The position numbers and the translations under genes are program-made. A stretch of 25,179 nucleotides of DNA from Castellaniella sp. UBA6218 (lineage in GTDB: Bacteria > Pseudomonadota > Gammaproteobacteria > Burkholderiales > Burkholderiaceae_B): the NCBI GenBank assembly GCA_002421865.1, contig DISE01000048.1, positions 17,009 through 42,187 on the forward strand, in the 5' to 3' direction. The notes under the pieces were generated by a model, which did no database searches, had not been told where the DNA came from, and worked only from the letters and a program-made list of their open reading frames with translations. Numbering within the stretch: the stretch's first letter is position 1; each line of letters begins with the position of its first letter. Positions 14,546 through 22,439 of this stretch are shown piece by piece.

Positions 14546-15101
14546 GCGGCGTCCTTTGCAGCCATTCGGTGGCGTGTGCGAGGAGTTCTTCCAGAGCGCG
14601 TTCGCTGTCCAGGTGCAGCAGGCCGGCCTCGTCGTGAGGCGGTTCCAGCGTGGCGAACTGGCTGTCGATCAGGGTGGTGGGGAAGAAATGGCGGTCGCCC
14701 CGGCCGGCGACGCGGCGGTGGGCCGCGTCGCGGCCCACTTCCAGCCAGATGAAGGTCAGGCCGGGCACATGCGCGCGCAGCTGTTGGCGATAGGCCCGCT
14801 TCAGGGCCGAGCAGCTGAGGACGACTCCGCCGGCGGCGAGGCGGGCCAGCTCCAGGCCCAGCGCCTCCAGCCAGGACGCCCGGTCCTCATCCGTCAGCGG
14901 GACGCCGGCCCGCATCTTCGCGTGGTTTTCCGCACTGTGGAAGGCGTCGCCCTCGACGAAGGCCCAATCCTGGCGTCGCGCCAGCAGTTCGCCGACCGTG
15001 GACTTGCCACTGCCGGACACGCCCATCACGACCACCGCGCGGGGCGGACAGGCCGTCGCGGTGGTCTTTGGCGCGGGAGAAGATAGCGCTATCTTTTGCA
15101 T
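14532..15101 (-). CDS. gntK: Gluconokinase
   Basis: Phosphorylates D-gluconate to 6-phosphogluconate with ATP, feeding the Entner-Doudoroff or pentose phosphate routes. From the ATG at 15101 it has 189 residues, near the usual size. Motifs are the P-loop GVSGSGKS (27-34), FVEGDAFHSAENHAKM, PLTDEDRASWLEAL, CSALKRAYRQQLR, TFIWLEV and HFFPTTLIDSQFATLE, which together identify GntK/IdnK rather than shikimate or adenylate kinases. The first 25 residues are not conserved in the family and no good Shine-Dalgarno precedes the ATG, so the real start may lie further in (for example near 15026-15035). A perfect operator palindrome occupies codons 3-8. No dehydratase or aldolase gene for 6-phosphogluconate is nearby. 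Confidence 0.92.
   Translation of the reverse strand: MQKIALSSPAPKTTATACPPRAVVVMGVSGSGKSTVGELLARRQDWAFVEGDAFHSAENHAKMRAGVPLTDEDRASWLEALGLELARLAAGGVVLSCSALKRAYRQQLRAHVPGLTFIWLEVGRDAAHRRVAGRGDRHFFPTTLIDSQFATLEPPHDEAGLLHLDSERALEELLAHATEWLQRTPHAHP
15080..15095. promoter_or_regulatory. LacI-family operator, copy 1, inside the gluconokinase start region
   Basis: AAGATAGCGCTATCTT is a perfect 16-bp palindrome with the central CG step typical of LacI-family sites. Its 14-bp core is identical to the site at 15192-15205. It lies just upstream of the candidate -35 box of the regulator gene and within the first codons of gluconokinase as annotated. Confidence 0.85.
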
Positions 15102-15128
15102 TGAAAAAAAACGGCCCTTACGTACAAT
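15101..15128 (+). promoter_or_regulatory. Candidate sigma-70 promoter of the LacI-family regulator
   Basis: TTGAAA (15101-15106), 16 bp, then TACAAT (15123-15128): five of six bases match the consensus in each box. Transcription would start near 15135, between the two operators, which fits autoregulation of the regulator gene. Confidence 0.55.
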
Positions 15129-15191
15129 GGTGCCCGAAGCATCAGGCCGGACCTGTGCCGGCCGATCTTTCCGTGAGCGGATGAGACGCAA

Positions 15192-15205
15192 AGATAGCGC
15201 TATCT
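15192..15205. promoter_or_regulatory. LacI-family operator, copy 2
   Basis: AGATAGCGCTATCT, perfect 14-bp palindrome identical to the core of the site at 15081-15094; centres are 111 bp apart. It lies in the leader of the regulator gene, 30 bp before its start codon, and upstream of gluconokinase on the other strand. Confidence 0.85.
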
Positions 15206-15234
15206 CTTTTAAGCCGACATTAGGGAATTCCTGT

Positions 15235-16293
15235 ATGCATGACGCTTCCTCCGACGACGGGACCGGCTCCCGGCCGGCCCGGGGCCGCCGCCGGGCCACG
15301 GGCCGTGCGACGCTGGCCGACGTGGCCGCTCTGGCCGGTGTCAGTCCCATCACGGCGTCGCGGGTGGTGGCCGGGAAGACAACCGTGCGTCCGGAGCTGG
15401 CCGAGCGGGTGCGGGCGGCGGTGGACCGCCTCGGCTACCGTCCCGATCCGTCGGCGCGCGCGCTGGCCTCCGCCAAGAGCAGCCATGTCGTGGTGCTGAT
15501 TCCGCTGCTGTCCAACACGCTGTTCACCGAATTGCTGGAAGCTGTACAGGACGTGATGTGGGACGCCGGTTATCCGATCTTCGTCGGGATCACCCAGTAT
15601 CGGCCGGAGCGCGAGGCCGCCCTGCTGGACAGTTATCTGTCGCACCGGCCGGCGGGCCTGATCCTGACCGGTTTCGATCGCAGCGAGGCCCAGCGCCGCC
15701 TGATCGAGGCCAGCCGCACGCCGTGCGTGCACGTGATGGAGCTGAGCGACGACCCGGCGGTCCACTGTGTCGGATTTTCCCAGACCGAGGCCGCCCGGGC
15801 CGTGGCGCGCCATCTGCTGGACCGGGGGCGGCGGCGCATCGCCTTCGTCGGCGCCCAGCTGGACCCGCGCACGCTGGAGCGCGCCGAGGGTTTTCGTGGC
15901 GTGTTGCGTGCCGCAGGCTGCCACGATCCCAGGCTGGAGATCCTGGATCCCCGGCCTTCGTCGGCCGCCCTGGGGGCGGAGGCCTTCCGCCGCCTGGTGG
16001 CGGAGCACCCGGATCTGGATGCGGTGTTCTTCTGCAACGATGACCTGGCCCACGGGGGGCTGCTGGAGGCCTTGCGGCTGGGGGTGTCCGTGCCGGACCG
16101 CGTCAGCGTGGTGGGCTTCAACGATCTGCCGGGCAATGCGCAGATGCTGCCCGCGCTGAGCAGTCTGCGCACGCCGCGCCGCGAGGTCGGCGATGCCGCC
16201 GCCCGGATGCTGCTGCGGCTGATGCGCGGCGAGCCGGTGGACGTGCCCGCCGTCGACCTGGGCTTCGAGCTGAAGGTCCGCGCCAGCAGCTGA
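15235..16293 (+). CDS. gntR: LacI-family transcriptional regulator (GntR-type, gluconate repressor)
   Basis: DNA-binding repressor of 352 residues. The N-terminal helix-turn-helix is ATLADVAALAGVSPITASRV (25-44), followed by the hinge helix with PSARALA (72-78) whose leucine normally inserts at the central CG step of the operator. The rest is a periplasmic-binding-protein-like effector domain with VVVLIPLLSNTLFTELLEAV, CNDDLAHGGLLEAL and VSVVGFNDLPGN. A basic, disordered start (residues 1-24) precedes the HTH. The ATG at 15235 has AGGGA upstream. The divergent gluconokinase and TRAP genes, and the two palindromes in between, suggest it represses both and itself, with gluconate or 6-phosphogluconate as inducer; the inducer is inferred. 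Confidence 0.9.
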   Translation: MHDASSDDGTGSRPARGRRRATGRATLADVAALAGVSPITASRVVAGKTTVRPELAERVRAAVDRLGYRPDPSARALASAKSSHVVVLIPLLSNTLFTELLEAVQDVMWDAGYPIFVGITQYRPEREAALLDSYLSHRPAGLILTGFDRSEAQRRLIEASRTPCVHVMELSDDPAVHCVGFSQTEAARAVARHLLDRGRRRIAFVGAQLDPRTLERAEGFRGVLRAAGCHDPRLEILDPRPSSAALGAEAFRRLVAEHPDLDAVFFCNDDLAHGGLLEALRLGVSVPDRVSVVGFNDLPGNAQMLPALSSLRTPRREVGDAAARMLLRLMRGEPVDVPAVDLGFELKVRASS

Positions 16294-16317
16294 GCCGCCG
16301 GCGCGACATGACCGGGA

Positions 16318-18966
16318 TCAGAAGGCCGGACCGTCGTCTTCGCGGTTGTCCGCCGGGGATGCGGTTTTCTTGGCGGCGGTCTTTTTCACCGCGGTCTTCT
16401 TTACGGCGGTCTTCCGGGCCGCGGTTTTCGTGGCCGTCTTTTTCGCGGACTTGGCGGCGGTCGTGCCCGCCGTTTTCGTCGCTGTCTTTGCCGCTGTCTT
16501 GGCGCCCGCCTTGGCCGGACGCGGTTCGAATTCGAAACCGACCTTGCCGTCAGCCTGGCGCACCAGGAAGGCCTTGAATTTGCGGTTGGTGCGGCTGGAC
16601 ACGAAACCGTCGAGCAGGTCGGTCTTGCCGGTGGACAGCAGCTTGCTCATCTGCGCGGCGGGGATTTCCTGTTGCAGGATGACCTTGCCGCTGCGGAAGT
16701 CGCAGGCCTTTTCCGGACCCACGGCGCGCTCGCAGACATAGTTCATGCCGTGCTCGAAGACGCGGCCGCCGCATTTGGGGCAGGCGCCCAGCGGGGGGTG
16801 GCCGGAGAAGTCCACGGGCTCGGCGTCTTCGTCTTCCCGTTGGCCGAAATCGAATTCCAGCTTGTATTCATCGGTGATGCGCAGCACGGCCGCGAAGGGG
16901 CGGCCCATCTTGCTGATGAAGCCGGTCAGCGGGCCCAGCGTGCGCTTGTCCAGCAGCGCCTCGACTTCGGCAATCTCGAAGGTGCGGCCGCCCGGGTGCT
17001 TGCCGATGGAGAAGTCGCAGGCCGTGCAGGCGTAGCGGCGGTAGTTTTCCTTCACCACGCCGCCGCATTTCGGGCAGGGGGTTTGCAGGGTGGCGTAGTC
17101 GCCGGGCACGGTATCGCGTTCGTATTCCTTGGCGCGCTTGACGATCACCTGGGTCATCTGGGCGATTTCGCGCATGAAGGACTCGCGGTCCAGCTGGCGC
17201 TGTTCAATCAGCTTGAGCTGGTGCTCCCATTCGCCGGTGAGTTCCGGCGAGGTCAGCTCGTTGACACCCAGGCCGGCCAGCAGCGTCATCAGCTGGCGGG
17301 CCTTGGCGCTGGGGATCAGGTCGCGGCCTTCGCGGCGCAGATAGCCTTCGTTGAGCAGGCCTTCGATGATGGCCGCGCGGGTGGCCGGGGTGCCCAGGCC
17401 TCGTTCGGACATGGCTTCGCGCAGGGCCTCGTCGTCCACCAGTTTTCCGGCGCCTTCCATGGCCGACAGCAGCGTGGCTTCGTTGAAGCGGGCGGGCGGC
17501 TTGGTGGCCAGGCCGCGCGCTTCGATGTCCTCGGTGAGCACGCGTTCGCCGTCGGCCACGGGGACCAGCGATGCGTCGTCGCCCTGGGATTCGCGGCCGT
17601 AGATGGCCAGCCAGCCGGGGGACACCAGCACCTTGCCCTCGGTCTTGAAGTGGTGGCCCGAGACCCGGGTGATGCGGGTCGTGACGCGGAACTCCGCCGC
17701 AGGGAAGAACACCGCCAGGAAACGGCGCGTCACCAGTTCGTAAATCTTGAATTCGGCGTCGCTCAGTTCGCGCGGCACCTGCAGGGTGGGGATGATGGCG
17801 AAGTGATCGGAGATCTTCTTGTCGTCGAAGATGCGCCGGTTGGGTTTGACCCAGTCCTGCTTCACGACCTGGGCGGCGTGGGGCTTGACCGAACGGGCCA
17901 CGCCCGAGTCGCTGTCGGCCAGGACGCGCATGGTCTGCTGCACGGTGCTGACGTAGTCCTGCGGCAGGTAGCGCGAATCGGTACGCGGATAGGTCAGGGC
18001 CTTGTGGCGTTCGTACAGCGACTGGGCCAGGGACAGCGTGGTCTTGGCTGAAAAGCCGAAGCGCGAGTTGGCCTCGCGCTGCAGGGTGGTCAGGTCGAAC
18101 AGGGCCGGGGACAGCTGCGTGCTGGGCTTGGATTCCTCGGTGACGTTGCCGGGCTGCTCGCGGCAGGCGGCGACGATGCTCTGGGCGGCGGGTTCGGACC
18201 ACAGGCGCGAGTCGCGGGCGTCGGGGTCCTGTTCGTCCTTCTTGAAGCCCGGGTCGAACCAGCGGCCTTCGTACAGGCCGGCGGCGGCGACGAAGGTGGC
18301 ATGGACTTCCCAGTAGTCGCGCGACACGAAGCGGCGGATGCGGTCCTCGCGCTCCATCACGATCGCCAGGGTCGGCGTCTGGACGCGGCCCACCGGGGTC
18401 TTGAAGAACCCGCCGTCCTTGCTGTTGAAGGCCGTCATGGCGCGGGTGCCGTTGATGCCGACCAGCCAGTCGGCCTCGGCGCGCGAGCGGGCCGCGGCTT
18501 CCAGGGGCTTCATGGTCTCGTCGTCGCGCAGGTTGGCGAACGCGTCCCGGATGGACGCCTGGGTCATGGACCGCAGCCACAGGCGCTGGATGGGCTTCTT
18601 CACCCCGGAATACTGGATGATGTAGCGGAAGATCAGTTCGCCTTCGCGGCCCGCGTCGCAGGCGTTGATGACGGCGCCGACGTCCTTGCGTTTGAGCAGC
18701 TTGACCAGCAGCTTCAGCCGTTCGGCGGAGCGTTTGTCGGTCGGCCCCAGCTCGAACTGGGGCGGGATGACCGGCAGGTGGGTGAAACTCCATTTGCCGC
18801 GCACCGGGTCGTTGGGCGCCACCAGGCTGAGCAGGTGTCCGACGCTGGAGGACAGCACGTACTGCTCGCTTTCGAAATAGTCGCCTTCCCGGGTGAAACC
18901 GCCCAGCGCCCGGGAGATGTCCAGGGCGACCGAGGGTTTTTCAGCAATAATCAGAGTTTTGGTCAT
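16318..18966 (-). CDS. topB: DNA topoisomerase III with Lys/Ala-rich C-terminal tail
   Basis: Type IA topoisomerase that decatenates DNA through a single-strand break. 882 residues, longer than the roughly 650-residue E. coli enzyme. The Toprim domain is N-terminal (TLIIAEKPSVALDIS at 4-18, DAGREGE at 104-110); FFKTPVGRVQTPTLAIV (187-203) follows, then the active site TYPRTDSRYLP with catalytic Tyr326. Two C-terminal zinc ribbons follow (CPKCGG at 631 with CTAC at 647; CPKCGG at 729 with two later cysteines at 745 and 755). From about residue 818 to 870 comes a low-complexity tail of KTAA, KKTA and TKTA units resembling histone H1-like tails. No clear Shine-Dalgarno. It converges on the LacI-type gene with only 24 bp between stops. 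Confidence 0.96.
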   Translation of the reverse strand: MTKTLIIAEKPSVALDISRALGGFTREGDYFESEQYVLSSSVGHLLSLVAPNDPVRGKWSFTHLPVIPPQFELGPTDKRSAERLKLLVKLLKRKDVGAVINACDAGREGELIFRYIIQYSGVKKPIQRLWLRSMTQASIRDAFANLRDDETMKPLEAAARSRAEADWLVGINGTRAMTAFNSKDGGFFKTPVGRVQTPTLAIVMEREDRIRRFVSRDYWEVHATFVAAAGLYEGRWFDPGFKKDEQDPDARDSRLWSEPAAQSIVAACREQPGNVTEESKPSTQLSPALFDLTTLQREANSRFGFSAKTTLSLAQSLYERHKALTYPRTDSRYLPQDYVSTVQQTMRVLADSDSGVARSVKPHAAQVVKQDWVKPNRRIFDDKKISDHFAIIPTLQVPRELSDAEFKIYELVTRRFLAVFFPAAEFRVTTRITRVSGHHFKTEGKVLVSPGWLAIYGRESQGDDASLVPVADGERVLTEDIEARGLATKPPARFNEATLLSAMEGAGKLVDDEALREAMSERGLGTPATRAAIIEGLLNEGYLRREGRDLIPSAKARQLMTLLAGLGVNELTSPELTGEWEHQLKLIEQRQLDRESFMREIAQMTQVIVKRAKEYERDTVPGDYATLQTPCPKCGGVVKENYRRYACTACDFSIGKHPGGRTFEIAEVEALLDKRTLGPLTGFISKMGRPFAAVLRITDEYKLEFDFGQREDEDAEPVDFSGHPPLGACPKCGGRVFEHGMNYVCERAVGPEKACDFRSGKVILQQEIPAAQMSKLLSTGKTDLLDGFVSSRTNRKFKAFLVRQADGKVGFEFEPRPAKAGAKTAAKTATKTAGTTAAKSAKKTATKTAARKTAVKKTAVKKTAAKKTASPADNREDDGPAF

Positions 18967-19031
18967 GAGGTTCCAGTGGCGGTCGCATTTCGGGCCGCAT
19001 TAGCGCGGATCATACGAGGGGGCATCACACC

Positions 19032-21500
19032 ATGCAAGTCGCCGGACACGGATCGCGGGTCGACGACGAGACCCGGTGGCGCCGGGATCTGGCCCGAGGC
19101 ACCGGCCTGCTGGCCGCCGCGCTGGCCGGTGCGGCCCTGGTGTTCTGGGTCGCAGCGAACTGGCCCCGGATGACGCCGGACGACCGTCTGGCGGGGGTCC
19201 GGGGGGCGCTGGCGCTGTGCGTCGTCATGGCCGCCGGCCTGGCCTGGCGAGGCCATCGCGCGGCGGAGCCGATGGCGGCCCTGGCGGCCTTGGCGACCGG
19301 CGCCCTGCTGGCCCTCGTGGGCCAAATATATCAAACGGGCGCCGATGCCTGGGAATTGTTCCTGGCCTGGGCCGTGCTGATCCTGCCCTGGCTGGCGGCG
19401 GTCCGGTCCGTGTTTCTGGCGCTGCTGTGGGCCGCGTTGCTGAATCTTTCACTGTGGCTGTTTCTCGATGGGCCGACGCCGTCCGCGTGGGGGCGGTGGG
19501 GCGCGTCGATCCCGTCCAGCGCCTGGTTGCTGGGCCTGAACGGCGTCCTGCTGGCGCTGGCCGAGTCTTTGCGGCCAGTGTGGCGGGATGCCCGGCACCT
19601 GACCCGTCGGGCGCTGGCGGCGGCGACGCTGGCCTGGGCGGTCGCCGTCGCGGCGCAGGGCGCCGTGCTGGATGGCGCCGGCGCCATCGGTCTCCTGGCG
19701 CTCGGGCTGATCCCGGTCCTGGCGGTCTACGGTGTCCATGTCCGCTGGCGCCCGGATCCGGCGGTGGCGGCTCTGGCCCTGCTGGCGGGGATCGGCGTGG
19801 CCGGATTCGTGCTGGCGCCCTGGGTGGACTCTCTGGAAGGCCTGCTGGGCCTGGCGTTGCTGGTGCTGGCCCTGGGGCTGTGGGCGGCGCGGCACGCGCT
19901 GCGCCTGAGGGCGGCCTTGGCCCCGGCCGTGGAGGCCGTGGCGGCGTCCGTGGCGGATCGGGCCGCGGAGGACGATGCGCCCTGGTACGTCACGGCACTG
20001 CGGATCGGGATCCTGGTGCCCGTCGTGCTCTTGCTGGGCGTCTGGACGGCGATCGGCTTCGGGCTGGATTCCGCCGCCGACGCCCTGGGCGCCGGCGTGC
20101 TGTCGATGCTGCCTGGGCTGTGGATCGGCCGGAGGGCGGCCGGGGCCGTCTGGCGGGAAGTGGGCGGCGTGCTGACGGTTCTGGGCCTGCTGTTGTGCGC
20201 CGTCGGTGCCTGGCTGATGGCCGTCGAGGGCGCGCGGGGGGCCGCTTTGACGATCCTGCTGGCGGCGGGCGCCGCGGCCTATGCCGGGACGCGCCAGTTT
20301 CCCGTGCGGCTCGCGTCGGCCGGGCTGACGCTGGCGCTTGGATGCTGGCTGACGATGCCCCTGGATTTCCTGTTCAGTCCTGAAGACGTCCCGGAGACCG
20401 CCTGGCCGGCCGGACTGGCCTGGCGCCTGGTGGTGCTGCTGGCGCTGGGTGCGATCGTCTGGATCGGTTCCATGGCCGGAGCCCGCCGGGCGCGCTGGCG
20501 ACCCCTGGCCTGGGCGGCCCTGGCGACGGCGGCCGGTCTGGCCGCCCTGCTGTCCCTGGCACAGGTCCGGCCGGGACCCTGGTGGGCGCCGGGCGGCGGC
20601 GCCCTGTTCGTCTGTGCGCTGCTGCCCGGGCTGCTGCTGGGTGCGTGGATGATCTCGCGCCGCCCGGTCCTGCCCGCCGGACCGCGCCTGGGGGTGCCGG
20701 CGGCCTGCTGCGTGGCGGGCCTGGGATGGGCGGGCGCACCGATGTGCGCCGTGGCCCTGACCGGCCTTGTCCTGGGGCGCTGGTCGGGCGACCGGCTGGC
20801 GCAGGCGCTGTCGGTCATGCTGGGGCTGGCCGGGCTGGCGCTGTATTACTTCGATTCATCCGATGCTCTGGTGGCCAAGGCGGCGCGGCTGGGTCTGACG
20901 GCTGTCTGGCTGGCCGCGCTTGCGGTGTGGCTGTGGACGCCGTGGCGCTGGCCTGTACGGTCGTCCGGTGCCACGGTGCGCCGTGCCTGGGGCCCCCCGG
21001 TCTGGCTGCTGGCCGGCGGCGCGCTGGCGCTGGGCGCGGTCCAGGTGCGGGTGCATCACTATGAAAGCATCCTGTCCCGGGGCCGTCCGGTGATCCTGGC
21101 CCTGGCGCCTGTGGATCCCCGTTCGCTGATGCAGGGGGACTACATGGCACTGGACTACGCCGTGCGCCGTCAGGCGGAAACCTGGTTGCGCGAGCGGGAA
21201 CCAGTGCGGGCCGCCTTGCGGGCGTCCGGCCGGGGCTGGTTGCTGCTGCGGCGCGATGGCGAGGGTATCTGGCAGCTGTGGGCGGTGGCGGCCGAGCCGC
21301 CCACGGCGTCGGCAGGGGACACGGTGGCGCTGGCCTTCCGCTGGCGGAATGAAGGACTGGATTGGGGAGGCCGAAGCTGGTTCTTTCCCGAAGGCGAGGG
21401 TGACCGCTACGCCAAAGCACGCTATGGCACGCTGCGGGTGGCGGCGGACGGCACCGCCCTGTTGGCCGGGCTGCTGGACGAGGAACTGTCGCCGCTGTAG
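19032..21500 (+). CDS. DUF2157 / GDYXXXXLXY domain membrane protein
   Basis: Large predicted inner-membrane protein of 822 residues with some twenty hydrophobic segments. The N-terminus carries the DUF2157 pattern (LLAAALAGAALVFWVAANW at about 26-44, then GALLALVGQIYQTGADAWEL). A long middle part is DUF4401-like, alternating membrane helices. The C-terminal part, after the last helix near residue 670, contains RSLMQGDYMALDYAV with GDYMALDY at 702-709, the GDYXXXXLXY signature, in a soluble domain. In many bacteria these parts are two or three separate genes; here they are one. Function is unknown. It is divergent from topB (65-bp gap). GAGGGGG precedes the ATG by about nine bases. Confidence 0.82.
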   Translation: MQVAGHGSRVDDETRWRRDLARGTGLLAAALAGAALVFWVAANWPRMTPDDRLAGVRGALALCVVMAAGLAWRGHRAAEPMAALAALATGALLALVGQIYQTGADAWELFLAWAVLILPWLAAVRSVFLALLWAALLNLSLWLFLDGPTPSAWGRWGASIPSSAWLLGLNGVLLALAESLRPVWRDARHLTRRALAAATLAWAVAVAAQGAVLDGAGAIGLLALGLIPVLAVYGVHVRWRPDPAVAALALLAGIGVAGFVLAPWVDSLEGLLGLALLVLALGLWAARHALRLRAALAPAVEAVAASVADRAAEDDAPWYVTALRIGILVPVVLLLGVWTAIGFGLDSAADALGAGVLSMLPGLWIGRRAAGAVWREVGGVLTVLGLLLCAVGAWLMAVEGARGAALTILLAAGAAAYAGTRQFPVRLASAGLTLALGCWLTMPLDFLFSPEDVPETAWPAGLAWRLVVLLALGAIVWIGSMAGARRARWRPLAWAALATAAGLAALLSLAQVRPGPWWAPGGGALFVCALLPGLLLGAWMISRRPVLPAGPRLGVPAACCVAGLGWAGAPMCAVALTGLVLGRWSGDRLAQALSVMLGLAGLALYYFDSSDALVAKAARLGLTAVWLAALAVWLWTPWRWPVRSSGATVRRAWGPPVWLLAGGALALGAVQVRVHHYESILSRGRPVILALAPVDPRSLMQGDYMALDYAVRRQAETWLREREPVRAALRASGRGWLLLRRDGEGIWQLWAVAAEPPTASAGDTVALAFRWRNEGLDWGGRSWFFPEGEGDRYAKARYGTLRVAADGTALLAGLLDEELSPL

Positions 21501-21538
21501 GGGGGCCATTTCAAATAGGGCGCTCCGATTCGATACAA

Positions 21539-21562
21539 GCAATGGCCCGCAGGGACCATTGC
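21539..21562. terminator. Hairpin between convergent genes, possible bidirectional terminator
   Basis: GCAATGGCCC (21539-21548) pairs with GGGACCATTGC (21552-21562) around a GCA loop, with one bulged A. It sits in the 72-bp gap between the converging DUF2157 and gluQ genes. There is no T-run on either strand, so its strength as a terminator is uncertain. Confidence 0.4.
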
Positions 21563-21572
21563 ATGTCCGATC

Positions 21573-22439
21573 TCATTCAAACCGTCGTGCCCAGTGCGCG
21601 GTGGCTTCGGGCCAGAAGGCCTGCGGCGTGGAGGCGGGCAGGTCGGCGAATCCCAGGGCCTTCCAGGCCTTCCGCAGGCATTCCAGGGGCTGCGACACGT
21701 CCAGCGCGGGCGCGTGATTCTGCTTGGACAGCTTGTGGCCGGCGGCGTCCAGGATCAGCGGCACATGCAGGACGCGAGGCGCGCGCAGGTCCAGGGCGCG
21801 GGCCAGCTGCCGCTGGCGGGCCGTGGAGTCCAGCAGGTCGGCGCCGCGCACCACATCGGTGACGCCCTGGTCGCCGTCGTCGACCACCACGGCCAGCTGG
21901 TAAGCCCACAGACCGTCCGCCCGGCGGACAATGAAGTCGCCGACTTCAGCCGCCACATCCTGGAATTGAGGGCCCAGCCAGCGGTCGGTGAAGGTTTCCA
22001 CCCCGGGCTCGACGAGGAAACGCCAGCTTCGGATCGGACGATTCGTGGCGGCCGGGCTTACGCCCGAGGCCCCGGCGCCCGTCGGCGGCCGGCAGGTGCC
22101 GGGATACGGGCCGGGCGGCAGTTCCCGCCGGACGCAGGCGCAGCCATAGACACGTCCGGCGTCCCGCAGCCGGGCGAACGCCCGTTCGTACAGACGATGG
22201 CGCGCCGTCTGCCGGACCGGCGCCTCATCCCAGCGCAGGCCCAGCGCCTCGAGCTGCCCCAGGATGACGCAGTCGGCGCCGGGCACGGTGCGGGGCTCGT
22301 CGATATCTTCGATGCGCAGCAGCCAGCGTCCCCGGTGCGCCCGGGCATCCAGGTAGCTGGCCATGGCCGCGACCAGCGAGCCCGCGTGCAGTGGGCCGCT
22401 GGGGCTGGGCGCGAAACGGCCCACGTAGGGGCGGGACAT
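21573..22439 (-). CDS. gluQ: Glutamyl-Q tRNA(Asp) synthetase
   Basis: Attaches glutamate to the queuosine base at the anticodon wobble position of tRNA(Asp). It is a paralogue of the catalytic half of glutamyl-tRNA synthetase without the anticodon-binding domain. 288 residues fit this truncated form. Seen are GRFAPSPSGPLHAGSL (7-22) with the HIGH-like HAG, LRIEDIDEPR (41-50), a zinc site with Cys100, Cys102, Tyr112 and Cys116, and the KMSKS-like KLSKQ (236-240). The absence of a C-terminal anticodon domain separates it from GltX. Its ATG overlaps the smg stop by one base (TGATG), so it is probably translated by coupling. Confidence 0.93.
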   Translation of the reverse strand: MSRPYVGRFAPSPSGPLHAGSLVAAMASYLDARAHRGRWLLRIEDIDEPRTVPGADCVILGQLEALGLRWDEAPVRQTARHRLYERAFARLRDAGRVYGCACVRRELPPGPYPGTCRPPTGAGASGVSPAATNRPIRSWRFLVEPGVETFTDRWLGPQFQDVAAEVGDFIVRRADGLWAYQLAVVVDDGDQGVTDVVRGADLLDSTARQRQLARALDLRAPRVLHVPLILDAAGHKLSKQNHAPALDVSQPLECLRKAWKALGFADLPASTPQAFWPEATAHWARRFE

